DNA of 64,000 nucleotides from Rhizomicrobium electricum (lineage in GTDB: Bacteria > Pseudomonadota > Alphaproteobacteria > Micropepsales > Micropepsaceae), in NCBI RefSeq assembly GCF_011762045.1, contig NZ_JAASQS010000008.1:248001-312000 (forward strand). Reading direction: 5' to 3'. The translations under genes were made by a program, and so were the position numbers. The notes under the pieces were generated by a model. It was not told where the DNA came from, did no database searches, and was given only the letters and a program-made list of their open reading frames with translations. The stretch's first letter is position 1; each line of letters begins with the position of its first letter. This document shows positions 46,930-56,742 of the stretch, in pieces.

Positions 46930-47855
46930 TGAACGAACCCATCCTCGGCGGCCTCTGCCAGAGCGAACTCGATCGCGACGAACCGATCTTCCGCAAAGGC
47001 AACACCAATTGCGGCGGCTGCGGCATGTCGATCACGTTGCAGATGCTGCGGCGTGCGGTCGGCGACCGGCCGGTGCAGATGGTCATTCCGGCCTGCTGCG
47101 GCGCGGTGGCGGGCGGCACCTTCCCGCAAGCGACCTTCGGCGTGCCGACCATCATGACCACCTTCGCTTCGGCCGCCGCGGCGGCATCGGGCATGGCGGC
47201 GGTGGCGCGCCTCAACAACGAGAAAACGCGCATCGTCGTGCTGGCGGGCGACGGCGGCACCTTCGATATCGGTTTCGCCTGCGTCAGCGCCGCGGCGGAA
47301 CGCAACGAAGACATTCTCTTCATCTGCTACGACAACGAAATCTACGGCAACACCGGCGGCCAGCGTTCGTCGGCGACGCCGCAAGGCGCGGTGACCTCGA
47401 ACACCCTCGAAGGCAAGCTGGAGCAGAAGAAGGACATCCTGGCGGTGATGGCGGCGCATCGCATTCCCTATGCCGCCTCGATCAGCCTTGCCCATGTCGA
47501 GGACACGCACCGCAAACTCACCTATGCGCTCGAAGCCACCGGCTTCCGCTTCCTGCATGTGCTGTCGCCGTGCCCGACGGGGTGGAAATCGGAACCGGCG
47601 CTCGGGCTCGAACTGGTGCGGCTGGCGGTGCGGTCCGGCTTGTGGCCGGTCTACGAGATTTTCGACGGCAAGCGCCATCTGGTGAATATCGAGCCGGATT
47701 TCTCCGACGAAGCGCTGAATATGTATCTGTCGCTGCAGCGCCGTTTCCAGAAATCGGGACTTTCCGCGGCGGACCTTAGGCCCGCCATCGACCGCTATTG
47801 GCAAAACTTGCGCGCGCTCACGGGCCGTATCGTCCCGGCGCGACGGGAGGGGTGA
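46929..47855 (+). CDS. 2-oxoacid:acceptor oxidoreductase beta subunit
   Basis: The 308-residue beta subunit binds thiamine diphosphate: GDGGTFDIGFACVSAAAERNEDILFICYDNEIYGNTGG is the TPP/Mg motif, with the N-terminal Cys cluster KGNTNCGGCGMSI and a further CC pair (IPACCGAV) that ligate a [4Fe-4S] cluster. The 2-oxoacid is not identifiable from sequence; pyruvate, 2-ketoisovalerate and phenylglyoxylate enzymes share this pattern. The ATG overlaps the alpha stop. A large repeat element lies 19 nt after its stop. Confidence 0.93.
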   Translation: MNEPILGGLCQSELDRDEPIFRKGNTNCGGCGMSITLQMLRRAVGDRPVQMVIPACCGAVAGGTFPQATFGVPTIMTTFASAAAAASGMAAVARLNNEKTRIVVLAGDGGTFDIGFACVSAAAERNEDILFICYDNEIYGNTGGQRSSATPQGAVTSNTLEGKLEQKKDILAVMAAHRIPYAASISLAHVEDTHRKLTYALEATGFRFLHVLSPCPTGWKSEPALGLELVRLAVRSGLWPVYEIFDGKRHLVNIEPDFSDEALNMYLSLQRRFQKSGLSAADLRPAIDRYWQNLRALTGRIVPARREG

Positions 47856-47874
47856 TGGGCGGGGCACAACATCC

Positions 47875-48193
47875 TGTCATCCCCGGCCGACCGGCCATTG
47901 CGCGGAAGCGCTATGGCTGGGAGGGGAAGGGGACCCAGGTGGCATCGCCTGTCAGACGCCGGCTGGGTGGAAAGATCGATTCACGCGGAGACGTGGAGAC
48001 GCGGAGAGGGCGTGCTGAACCGTTCCGCTATTCCTGCACACAATCGTCCAGTGGTTTCTACGGCTCACTTCCTCCGCGTCTCCGCGTCTCCGCGTGCAAT
48101 AGACTGATTTCTACCAGCATCCCGTTTTCGCTACCTGGGTCCCCTTCCCCTCGCACAATCTGCTGCGCAGATTCTGCTCGGCCGGGGATGACA
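47875..48193. repeat. Palindromic repeat element A, family 2 (MITE-like), with nested hairpin
   Basis: The 319-bp element has outer arms TGTCATCCCCGGCCGA (47875-47890) and its perfect complement (48178-48193), and inner arms GAGGGGAAGGGGACCCAGGT (47921-47940) mirrored perfectly at 48133-48152. The same arms occur in element B at 56743-56921. The middle contains a separate hairpin (47982-48096). No transposase is encoded. It fills the whole gap between the oxidoreductase beta gene and the XRE-cupin gene. Confidence 0.85.
47982..48096. repeat. Nested 25-bp CGCGGAGAC-type hairpin inside element A
   Basis: The left arm 47982-48006 (CACGCGGAGACG... ) and right arm 48072-48096 (...GTCTCCGCGTG) complement each other at 24 of 25 positions around a 65-nt loop. 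The arms consist of tandem CGCGGAGA units. Sequences of this type occur widely as extragenic repeats in bacteria, so a second, independent repeat family has landed inside element A. Confidence 0.8.
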
Positions 48194-48213
48194 TTGATGT
48201 TTGGAGAATTCCG

Positions 48214-48768
48214 ATGAGAAAATACGTCGGTCAACGCATCCAGGCGCTGCGCGAGGCGCAGGATATGAGCCTCGAACAGGTGGCGAGTCTGGCGGGCATC
48301 GATCCGGTCCGGCTGAAGGCCTATGAAGACGGATCGGCCGTGCCCTCCATCGGCGCGGTGATCCAGCTTTCGCGCGTGCTCGGTTCCAAGATGGAAGGGC
48401 TTCTGCTCGGCGGCGCCACGGTGTCGGAGCAGCTCACCATCTGCCGCGCCGGTGAAGGCATGGCGGGCGACCAAGGCGACACCGAACAGAGCTACACGTA
48501 TCAGTCGCTGACCCGGCCCGGCACCGAAGGCCATCGCATGGAGCCGTTCCTGCTGTCGTTCGACCCCGGTGCGGAGAAACCGGTGCCGATCACCCATGAC
48601 GGCCAGGAATTCTGCTATGTACTGTCGGGCCTGATCGAGTTCACCTACGACGGTCGCAGCTTCATTCTGGAGCCGGGCGACAGCGTCTATCACGATGCCA
48701 CCCGTCCGCACGCCTTCCACGGCTTGGGGACGACCATCTCCAAGATGCTGGCGGTGGTGAGTTCGTAA
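48214..48768 (+). CDS. XRE-family regulator with cupin domain
   Basis: The 184-residue protein has an N-terminal helix-turn-helix of the XRE/Cro type (VGQRIQALREAQDMSLEQVASLAGIDPVRLKAYEDGSAVPSI, about 5-60) and a C-terminal cupin (about 100-180: PVPITHDGQEFCYVLSGLIEFTYDGRSFILEPGDSVYHDATRPHAFHG). Such regulators sense small molecules in the cupin pocket and often control adjacent amino-acid or organic-acid genes. It lies directly downstream of the 2-oxoacid oxidoreductase operon, its most likely target or partner. The identity of the effector is unknown. Confidence 0.87.
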   Translation: MRKYVGQRIQALREAQDMSLEQVASLAGIDPVRLKAYEDGSAVPSIGAVIQLSRVLGSKMEGLLLGGATVSEQLTICRAGEGMAGDQGDTEQSYTYQSLTRPGTEGHRMEPFLLSFDPGAEKPVPITHDGQEFCYVLSGLIEFTYDGRSFILEPGDSVYHDATRPHAFHGLGTTISKMLAVVSS

Positions 48769-48773
48769 GCACT

Positions 48774-48796
48774 GCGCGGCGGGGTTGGCGCCGCGC
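48774..48796. terminator. Hairpin after the XRE-cupin gene
   Basis: GCGCGGCG and CGCCGCGC form a perfect 8-bp stem with a 7-nt loop 5 nt after the stop. Only AAT, not a T-run, follows, so the call is tentative. Confidence 0.4.
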
Positions 48797-48870
48797 AATC
48801 AAAACGCCGTCCATTGGAAATGCCGCGGCATTTTCTCGCCGAGGTGGAGCGCGTTTCATCATACAATATT

Positions 48871-48884
48871 GGTAAGCGCTGTCG
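48871..48884. promoter_or_regulatory. Putative operator shared with the GPH-GH94 operon
   Basis: GGTAAGCGCTGTCG is identical in all 14 bases to 13006-13019. Here it begins 3 nt after a -10-like TACAAT (48862-48867) and ends 33 nt before the esterase start, the usual place for a repressor to block transcription. The core AGCGCT has LacI-like symmetry. Confidence 0.6.
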
Positions 48885-48917
48885 TATAAGGGGCTCCGGT
48901 CACCAACGGGGTCCCCG

Positions 48918-50036
48918 ATGAAACGCGCCGCCTGTTTTGTCCTCGCCGCCTCCGCGCTCACCACAGCCGCTTTCGCCGATGCGGCGCTGCCGCTTTATAT
49001 CGGCGGCCGCGCGGTGCCGAAAATCGTGAAGGTGGAAAGCGGAAGCTGGTTCTCCCCCGATACCGAGGCGACCACCTACACCTATCAATGGCCGGGCGTG
49101 TATTTCGAAGCCGCCTTTACCGGCGACCGCGTTGCCGTCAAGGTCGATGACACCGAGAACAATCTCTATGTCTGGATCGACGGCGTTCACAGGCTGACGC
49201 TGACCCGTCCGGGCAAGACGACGGTGGCGCTGAAGGATCTCGGGGCGGGGCGCCACGTCGTGCGCCTCGAAAAGGCAAGCGAGACGCAAGGCACCACCGG
49301 CCGCTTCGAAGGTTTCACCGTGCCGGAAAAGGCCGACGTGCTGCCGGCGCCGACATACACGCGCGCCATCGAGTTCATCGGCGATTCCTATACCGTCGGC
49401 TACGGCAACCAGAGCCGCGGCCAGACCTGCACCACCGACGACGTGCGCGATACCACCGATACGTCGCGCGCCTGGGGCCCGGCGGTCGCCAAGCATTTCA
49501 ACGCCGCCTATCGCATCAACGCCTTCTCCGGCCGCGGTATCGTGCGCAACTACAACGGCATCGCGGCGGGCGATACGCTGCCGTATCTCTACAAATTCGC
49601 GCTGTTCGACCATTCGGTGGCCGCCGACGATGTCGGCTGGACGCCCGATGTGGTGATCGTCGGTCTCGGCACCAACGATTTCTCGACCCCGCTGAATCCC
49701 GGCGAGAAATGGGCGACGCGCGACGCGCTGCACGCCGATTACGTCCGCACCTATGCCGATTTCGTCAAATCGCTCCGCGCCAAGTATCCGAACGCCCACA
49801 TCGTCATGATGGCGCCGGACAACAATGCCAACGAAACCGCGAACAACATGAAGGCGGCGGCGGCGCTGGCGCAATCGGAAGGTGTGGCCGATCTCGAAAC
49901 GGTGATCTTCACCGGCCTCGACTGGATGGCTTGCCATTATCATCCCTCGCTCAAGGACGAGGATATCCTGTCGAAACTGGTGATCGAGCGCCTCAACCAG
50001 CTGCCCAAATTCGCGCCGGCCGTGGCGGCCCAGTAA
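48918..50036 (+). CDS. Secreted CE2-type carbohydrate esterase (SGNH hydrolase)
   Basis: The 372-residue protein has a signal peptide (MKRAACFVLAASALTTAAFADA). After an N-terminal jelly-roll domain (about 30-145) comes an SGNH hydrolase: nucleophile FIGDSYTVGYGN with S157, GRGIVRNY (block II Gly), GLGTNDF (block III Asn, about 250) and CHYHPSLKDED with H342 as the catalytic His. This order matches carbohydrate esterase family 2, which removes acetyl groups from xylan or glucomannan oligosaccharides. A shared operator links it to the GPH-GH94 operon. Confidence 0.85.
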   Translation: MKRAACFVLAASALTTAAFADAALPLYIGGRAVPKIVKVESGSWFSPDTEATTYTYQWPGVYFEAAFTGDRVAVKVDDTENNLYVWIDGVHRLTLTRPGKTTVALKDLGAGRHVVRLEKASETQGTTGRFEGFTVPEKADVLPAPTYTRAIEFIGDSYTVGYGNQSRGQTCTTDDVRDTTDTSRAWGPAVAKHFNAAYRINAFSGRGIVRNYNGIAAGDTLPYLYKFALFDHSVAADDVGWTPDVVIVGLGTNDFSTPLNPGEKWATRDALHADYVRTYADFVKSLRAKYPNAHIVMMAPDNNANETANNMKAAAALAQSEGVADLETVIFTGLDWMACHYHPSLKDEDILSKLVIERLNQLPKFAPAVAAQ

Positions 50037-50106
50037 CGCGCGGCAATCCTGACGCTGTAGCGCCGTAAGCCGGGGGTGTAACGCCTTCCGGCGAAGGGCT
50101 GCCGCC

Positions 50107-51492
50107 GTGTTCACGCTTTCTGTCGGTCATTTGCTCGGATTGTTCGCGACGCTCGCCGCGTTCGTGGCGCTGGCCGTGCATGCGGCGCGCAAAGTCGGAT
50201 CGGCGGAAGGCTTCTCGCTGTCGGGGCGGCGCGCCGGTCCCACCATGATCGCCGGCTCCATCGCCGGAACCTCGGTGGCGGGCGCCTCCACCATCGGCAC
50301 CGCCCAGATGGCGTTTTCCTACGGCATCACGGCGTGGTGGTTCACCCTCGGCGTCGGCATCGCGCTGATCCTGATGGCGTGCTTTTACGCCAAGCCGTTG
50401 CGCGCCTCCGGCCTCGAAACTCTGCCGCAATATCTCACCCGCCATTACGGCCGCGCGGCGGGACTGATCGCCAGTGCGGTGTCGTCGACCGGTATCCTGT
50501 TCAGCGCGGTGGCGAGCGCGATCTCCGGTATTGCGCTTATCGGCGTGCTGTTCGGGCTGGTGCCGTGGCAGGCGGGCGCGATCATCGCCGCCCTGGTGAT
50601 CGGCACGGTGTTCTTCGGCGGCCTCAAAGGTGCGGGGCTTGCCGGACTATTGAAGATGGCGGCGATCGGACTGGCGCTCGCGGTGGCGGGAGTTGCGGCG
50701 GCGATTGCGCTTGCCCGCGTGCCGGATTTCTCGACGGTGTTTCCGTTCGATCCCTGGTTCGATCCGTTTGCGCACGGGGTATCCCAGACCATCGCCGATT
50801 TCGTCGCGCTGCTGGTCGGCATGATCTGCACCCAGACCTATATCCAGGCGATGTTCTCCGCCGTCGACACCAGGACCGCGGCGCGCGGCACGCTGGTGGC
50901 GGGGCTTTTGAGCATTCCGGTCGGATTGCCGTGCGTGGCGATCGGCATGGCGATGCATGCGGCCCATCCCGATATGGCGGCGATCTATGCCTTGCCGGTA
51001 TTTCTGGTTACCGAAGTTCCGCCGGTGATCGGCGGCATCGGGCTCGCCGGAATCCTGTTTTCGGTGGTGGGTTCGATCTCGGGGCTGGCGCTCGGCATCG
51101 GCACCATGATCGCCGGCGATTTCGGCCGCGGCCTGTTGAAAATTCGCGACGGGCGGGCGCTGTTGTGGCTCAACCGTTTCGCCGTGCTGGCGGTGACGGC
51201 GCTGGCCTTCGCGATCGCGCTCGCCAATGCCGGATCGCAGGTGCTGGCATGGAACTATCTCTCGATGGCGCTGCGCGGCGCCGGCGTGTTCCTGCCGATG
51301 GCGCTCGCCGTGTTCCGGCCGGGCCACCTGAACGGACGCAGGGCCGCCGTCTCGATGGCGCTGGCGACGCTGGCGGCGGTGTGCGGACGGTTCGTCTTCC
51401 ATCTGCCGCTGCATCCCTTGTTCGTCGGGCTGGCGGTCAGCGCGGTGGTGATCGGCGCGGGGCTGCGGCGCGCGCGCTTACGGCAGGCGTGA
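50107..51492 (+). CDS. Sodium:solute symporter (SSS family)
   Basis: The 461-residue membrane protein has about 13 helices and the SSS signature region SGRRAGPTMIAGSIAGTSVAGASTIGTAQMAFSYG at the N-terminus and GLKGAGLAGLLKMAAIGLALAVAG further on. This family carries sugars, proline, pantothenate and other solutes with Na+. The substrate is not identifiable. It starts at GTG 50107, 70 nt after the CE2 gene on the same strand, so it may be cotranscribed and import products of the esterase step. The 3' end overlaps the convergent CNNM gene by 15 nt. Confidence 0.85.
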   Translation: MFTLSVGHLLGLFATLAAFVALAVHAARKVGSAEGFSLSGRRAGPTMIAGSIAGTSVAGASTIGTAQMAFSYGITAWWFTLGVGIALILMACFYAKPLRASGLETLPQYLTRHYGRAAGLIASAVSSTGILFSAVASAISGIALIGVLFGLVPWQAGAIIAALVIGTVFFGGLKGAGLAGLLKMAAIGLALAVAGVAAAIALARVPDFSTVFPFDPWFDPFAHGVSQTIADFVALLVGMICTQTYIQAMFSAVDTRTAARGTLVAGLLSIPVGLPCVAIGMAMHAAHPDMAAIYALPVFLVTEVPPVIGGIGLAGILFSVVGSISGLALGIGTMIAGDFGRGLLKIRDGRALLWLNRFAVLAVTALAFAIALANAGSQVLAWNYLSMALRGAGVFLPMALAVFRPGHLNGRRAAVSMALATLAAVCGRFVFHLPLHPLFVGLAVSAVVIGAGLRRARLRQA

Positions 51493-52752
51493 CGCCAGCA
51501 CCTTGTCGATGCGGCGCCCGTCCATGTCGACGATTTCGAAACGCCAGCCTTGCGACACGAACACTTCGCCGGTTGTGGGCAGATGGCGCGCCAGCGACAG
51601 CACGAAGCCGGCCGCGGTCTGGTAGTCGCGATGCGCGGGCAGCGGAAAGCCGACGATGTCGGCCATCTCGTCGACATTGAGATCGCCTGCGATCAGCCAC
51701 GAGCCGTCCTCGCGCCGCACCGCGCCGTCGTCGCCCGATGGTCCGCCGTGACTGCCGGCGATGGCTTCCATGATGTTGGCGGGCGTGACCACGCCTTCGA
51801 AATGGCCGTATTCGTCGTGCACCAGCGCCATCGGTACCGCCGCGGTGCGCAGGAGCGCGAGAACGTCGAGCGCATCGGCCTGATCGTAGACCACCGGTGC
51901 GGGCCGGATGAGTTTTCCCATCTCGAACGGCTTGCCGCTGAGATAGGCCGCGAGCAGTTCGTGAATACGGATCACGCCGGACAATTCGTCGATGCCGGGA
52001 CCGGCGGGAAGACGCGTGAACGGCGTCGAGACCGCGAGGCGGCGCACTTCCTCCGGCGGCATGCCGGTGTCGATCCAGGCCACGTCCGTGCGCGGGGTCA
52101 TCACGCCGCGCGCCTGACGGTCGCCGAGCCGCATCACGCCGGAAATCATCCGCCGCTCGTCGGCTTCGAGCACGCCCGCGCTTTCGGCTTCGGCAATCAG
52201 GGCTTTGATCTCGTCGTCGGTTGGGCCTTCGCGTTTGGTCCGGCGTTGTCCCATCAGGCGCAACACCAGCGCACCCGACATATCGAGCAGGGAGACGAGG
52301 GGGCTCGCGATCTTCTGCAGTACGATCATGGCGGGCGCCACGCGGACCGCGATGCGTTCGGGATCGGACAGCGCGATCTGCTTGGGCACCAGCTCGCCTG
52401 CGATCAGCGACAGATAGGTGATCCCGGCCACCACCGTGCCGACACCGAGCGCATCGGCCGCCGCTTCGGGCAGCCCTTTCGCCATCAGCCAGGCGGTGAG
52501 CTTGAGGCCCAGCGTGGCGCCGGAAAATGCGCCCGACAACACGCCTACCAGGGTGATGCCGATCTGCACGGTGGAAAGGAACCGTCCCGGATTGTCGGCA
52601 AGTTCGAGGGCGCGGCGCGAGCCGGCAATGCGGCGGTCGGCGAAACTCTTCAGCTTGGTGCGGCGCGAGGAAACGATGGCCAGTTCCGACATCGCCAGGA
52701 CGCCGTTGAGGACGATCAGGAAAGCGACGACGGCCAGTTCGAGAATAAGCAT
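51478..52752 (-). CDS. CNNM/hemolysin C-like protein (DUF21 plus CBS pair)
   Basis: The 424-residue protein starts with a DUF21 membrane domain (MLILELAVVAFLIVLNGVLAMSELAIVSSRRTKLKSFA, about 1-190), followed by a CBS pair (about 210-335: RGVMTPRTDVAWID, MALVHDEYGHFEGVVTPANIME) and a CorC/HlyC C-terminal domain (about 350-424, DLNVDEMADIVGFPLP). CNNM/CorC proteins are linked to Mg2+ or Co2+ efflux. It lies 32 nt after kdpE on the same strand and could be read with the kdp message. The longer frame upstream overlaps kdpE and was rejected. Confidence 0.9.
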   Translation of the reverse strand: MLILELAVVAFLIVLNGVLAMSELAIVSSRRTKLKSFADRRIAGSRRALELADNPGRFLSTVQIGITLVGVLSGAFSGATLGLKLTAWLMAKGLPEAAADALGVGTVVAGITYLSLIAGELVPKQIALSDPERIAVRVAPAMIVLQKIASPLVSLLDMSGALVLRLMGQRRTKREGPTDDEIKALIAEAESAGVLEADERRMISGVMRLGDRQARGVMTPRTDVAWIDTGMPPEEVRRLAVSTPFTRLPAGPGIDELSGVIRIHELLAAYLSGKPFEMGKLIRPAPVVYDQADALDVLALLRTAAVPMALVHDEYGHFEGVVTPANIMEAIAGSHGGPSGDDGAVRREDGSWLIAGDLNVDEMADIVGFPLPAHRDYQTAAGFVLSLARHLPTTGEVFVSQGWRFEIVDMDGRRIDKVLASRLP

Positions 52753-52784
52753 GCCGCCATTATGGCATTGCCAAGCAAAAGCAT

Positions 52785-53464
<680 letters not shown>

Positions 53465-53468
<4 letters not shown>

Positions 53469-56125
53469 GGCGTTTCGACCGGTAAGGTGATGATGAAGAC
53501 CGCGCCGCTGCGGTCCTCGCGATTGGCCGCCGTCAGCGTGCCGCCCATGGCTTCCACGAAACCGCGGGCAATGGCAAGCCCCAGGCCGGTGGAGGCGCGC
53601 TTTCGGTCGGCCGCCAGCACGCGATAGAACTTGTCGAAGATGCGCTCGAGGTCGGCGGGCGGAATGCCGGGGCCTTCGTCGGCGATTTCGAGGCGCAAGG
53701 CTCCGCCGTCGCGCCGCACCGTGAGACGGACCGTGGTGCCTTCGGGCGCGTATTTGCCGGCATTGTCGAGCACGTTGAACAGAACCTGCTCGAACAGCAC
53801 CGGATCGAGTTTCACCAGCGGCAGATCGGGCTCGACGACGAGCGTCAGCTTGTGACCGGCGAGGATGCGGTTCGCGCGCGCCGCGGCGCTGCCGGCGACG
53901 TCGCCGATGTCGGTGAGTTCCAGACGCGGCGCCAGCGCGCCCGATTCCAGCCGCGTCATGTCGAGCAGATTGGCGATGAAGCGGTTGAGCCGCTGGCCTT
54001 CCTCTTCGATGGTGGTGATGAGCTCGCGATGGCTTGCCGGATCGAGCGCGCCTTCGAGATCCTTGAGGCTGGAGGCGGCGCCGAGGATCACCGACAACGG
54101 CGTCCTGAGATCGTGGCTGATCGAGGTCAGCAGCGCCGCGCGCAGCTTTTCGGTTTCGGCGGCGAGGCGGCTTTTCTCGATGTCGACGGCAAGCAGCACG
54201 CGCTCGATGGCCAATGCCGCCTGATCGGCGAGGGCATCGAAGAGGCGGCGCTGATCGGGCGTGAGGATCGGTCCCGGCTTGTCGCAGTCGAGCCCGATCA
54301 CGCCGATGGCGCCGCGCCCGGTGCGGATCGGCAGATAAAGCCGGTTGGCGCCGGGCAGCGAATCCGCGCCGCGTCCGGCCGGCGTCGCATGCTCCCACAC
54401 CCAATTGGCGGCGGCGACTTCGGACTCGTCGAGCACGTCCTCGGGCGGATAGCCCGCGCGCACGGTGAGAAGCCCGTTCTCCGGCAACAGGATCACCACG
54501 CGCACTTTCAGCATCTGCGCGATCTGGAACGAGGTCGCCCACAACAGATCGTCGAGCGCATAGACGCCCGCGAGTTTCTTGGAGAACTGGTACAAGCTTT
54601 CGGTCACCGTCGCCCGTTCGCGCGCCACCAGCGCCTGCGCCCGCACCCGCGCCGTCAGATTGCTGGCGATGGCCGCGACGATGCCGAACGTCACCAGCAC
54701 CACGATGTTTTCGGGATCGGCGATGGTGAAGGTGTGGACCGGCGGCAGGAAGAAGAAGTTGAACGCCAACACCGCGACCGCGCACGAAACCAGCGACGGC
54801 CACAGCCCGTATTGCACCGCGCTCGCCAGCACCGCGAGCAGGAACACGAGGCCGACATTGGTAATGCCGAAATAGCGTTTCAGCACGAAACCGGCGGCGA
54901 GCGCGGCGGCGGTGTAGACGAGGCTGACGGCATAGGCGCGGCGGTCGATGCGCGGAGACGTGCGGCGCGCCTCGCGGCCGCGCAAGGCGGCGGTGAGCTG
55001 TTCGGGCACGACATGCACGCTGACCCCGCCGGCGCGGCGGATGATCTCGAACGTGGTCGAGCGGCGCAGCAACGTTTCCCACCAGGTGCGCCGCGTGGTC
55101 GAGGTGACGATGTGGGTGAAATTGTTGGCGCGGGCGTAATCGACAATGCCGTCGGCGACGTTGGCGGCGGGAATGGTCACCGTCTGGCCGCCGAGCCGCA
55201 CCGCCACGCGCAACGCCTCGGCGATGCGGTCGCGTTCTTCCTCGGTGAAATTGCGGGCCGACGGCGTTTCGACATACGCGGCGGTCCAGGCGGCATGGAG
55301 GCGGTCGGCCAAGCGCCGTCCGTAGCGCACCAGCGCCACGCCGCCCGGCCGCTCGTTGACCCGCACCAGCACGCGTTCGCTTGCCTCCCACGGACCGGAG
55401 ATGGCATGCGCCCGCATGTAATTGACCATCTGGTCGTCGACCCGCTGGGCGGTGCGGCGCAAGGCGATCTCACGCAGGGCGGTGAGGTTGCCGGGCACGA
55501 AATAGTTCTGCGCTGCGCGTTCGGCGGTGTCGGGCAGATAGACTTTGCCGTCTTTCAACCGCTGGATCAGGTCTTCCGGCGTGAGGTCGACGAGTTCGAC
55601 ATCGTTGGCGCGGTCGAGCACCGAATCCGGCACCGTTTCCGCCACCCGCACCTTGGTGATGCGCGCCACCACATCGTTGAGGCTTTCGATGTGCTGGACG
55701 TTGAGCGTGGTGTAGACGTCGATCCCCGCCGCCAGGATTTCCTCGACATCCTGATAGCGTTTGGGATGACGGCTGCCGTCGACATTGGTGTGGGCAAGCT
55801 CGTCCACCAGCACCAGCCGGGGTTTGCGGGCGAGAATGGCGTCGAGGTCCATCTCCGCGAGCGTGTGGCCCTTGTAGGGCATACTGCGCTTGGCAATGGC
55901 CTCGATGCCGCGCGTCAGCCGGTCGGTTTCGGCGCGGCCGTGCGTCTCCACCACGCCGATGACGACATCGGTGCCCTCGGCCTTGCGCCGGCGCGCCTGG
56001 GACAGCATCTCGTAGGTCTTGCCGACGCCCGGCGCGAAGCCGAGAAAGACCTTGAGGCGGCCATGGCTGCTGTCGCCCGCATCGGCAAGCAGGGCTTCCG
56101 GCGACGGGCGTGGAGAGTCACTCAT
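53465..56125 (-). CDS. kdpD: Sensor kinase KdpD
   Basis: The 886-residue sensor senses K+ limitation. It has the N-terminal KdpD domain with Walker A GFAPGVGKT (29-37) and LVDELAHTN, a USP-like domain, four membrane helices (about 400-495), a GAF domain, and the kinase core with the phosphoacceptor H671 (SISHDLRTP; E. coli H673). ATP-lid motifs NVLDNAGKYAP and ADEGPGIPP are intact. It follows kdpC by 9 nt. Confidence 0.96.
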
Positions 56126-56134
56126 GAGGCCATA

Positions 56135-56701
56135 TTAGCGGGCCATCGCATCCAGCGCGAGGTTGAGCTTCAAGACATTGACGTGCGGTTCGCCGATGAG
56201 ACCCCAGGGGCGATCCACCGTCTGGCGTTCGACCAGTGCGCGCAGGCGGGCCGGATCGATCCCGCGGGCCTTGGCGATGCGCGGCACCTGGAACTGTGCC
56301 GCTGCCGGGGTGATGTCGGGATCAAGCCCGCTCGCGGATGTTGTGACAAGGTCGACCGGGACGGGCGTTCCGGGGTTTTCGGTGCGGCGCTTGGCGGTAT
56401 CGGCCGCGACCCGGTCGATCAGCTTCTTCGATGTCGGCCCGAGATTGGAACCGCCGGAACTGGCCGCGTCATAACCGGCTCCCGCCGCGGAAGGCCGGCC
56501 GTAGAAATAGCGCGGATTGGAAAAATTCTGGCCGATCAGTTCGGAGCCGATCACGCGGCCGTTCTTTTCGATCAGACTGCCCGCCGCCTGACGCGGAAAA
56601 ATGGCCTGGCCGATGCCGGTGACGGCGAGGGGATAAAGCACGCCGGTGACGAGCGTGAGAAGCGCCAGCATCACAAGGGCAGGGCGGAAATAGTCTTTCA
56701 T
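56135..56701 (-). CDS. kdpC: KdpC, potassium ATPase accessory subunit
   Basis: The 188-residue protein has one N-terminal membrane helix ([28 protein letters not shown]), the conserved SxLxGQ-type core ([24 protein letters not shown]) and the C-terminal [18 protein letters not shown]. KdpC stabilises the KdpAB complex. The ATG at 56701 (MKDYFRP) was preferred over the frame start at 56740, which lacks family similarity. A palindromic element separates it from kdpB. Confidence 0.93.
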   Translation of the reverse strand: MKDYFRPALVMLALLTLVTGVLYPLAVTGIGQAIFPRQAAGSLIEKNGRVIGSELIGQNFSNPRYFYGRPSAAGAGYDAASSGGSNLGPTSKKLIDRVAADTAKRRTENPGTPVPVDLVTTSASGLDPDITPAAAQFQVPRIAKARGIDPARLRALVERQTVDRPWGLIGEPHVNVLKLNLALDAMAR

Positions 56702-56742
56702 GGCAGCACCAGAAGGTTGGCTAGTTGCAATATTCAGCACAG

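Noticed and set aside
47875..48193. Insertion sequence or CRISPR array
   Set aside because: No transposase is encoded, and the internal units are inverted arms rather than regularly spaced direct repeats with unique spacers.
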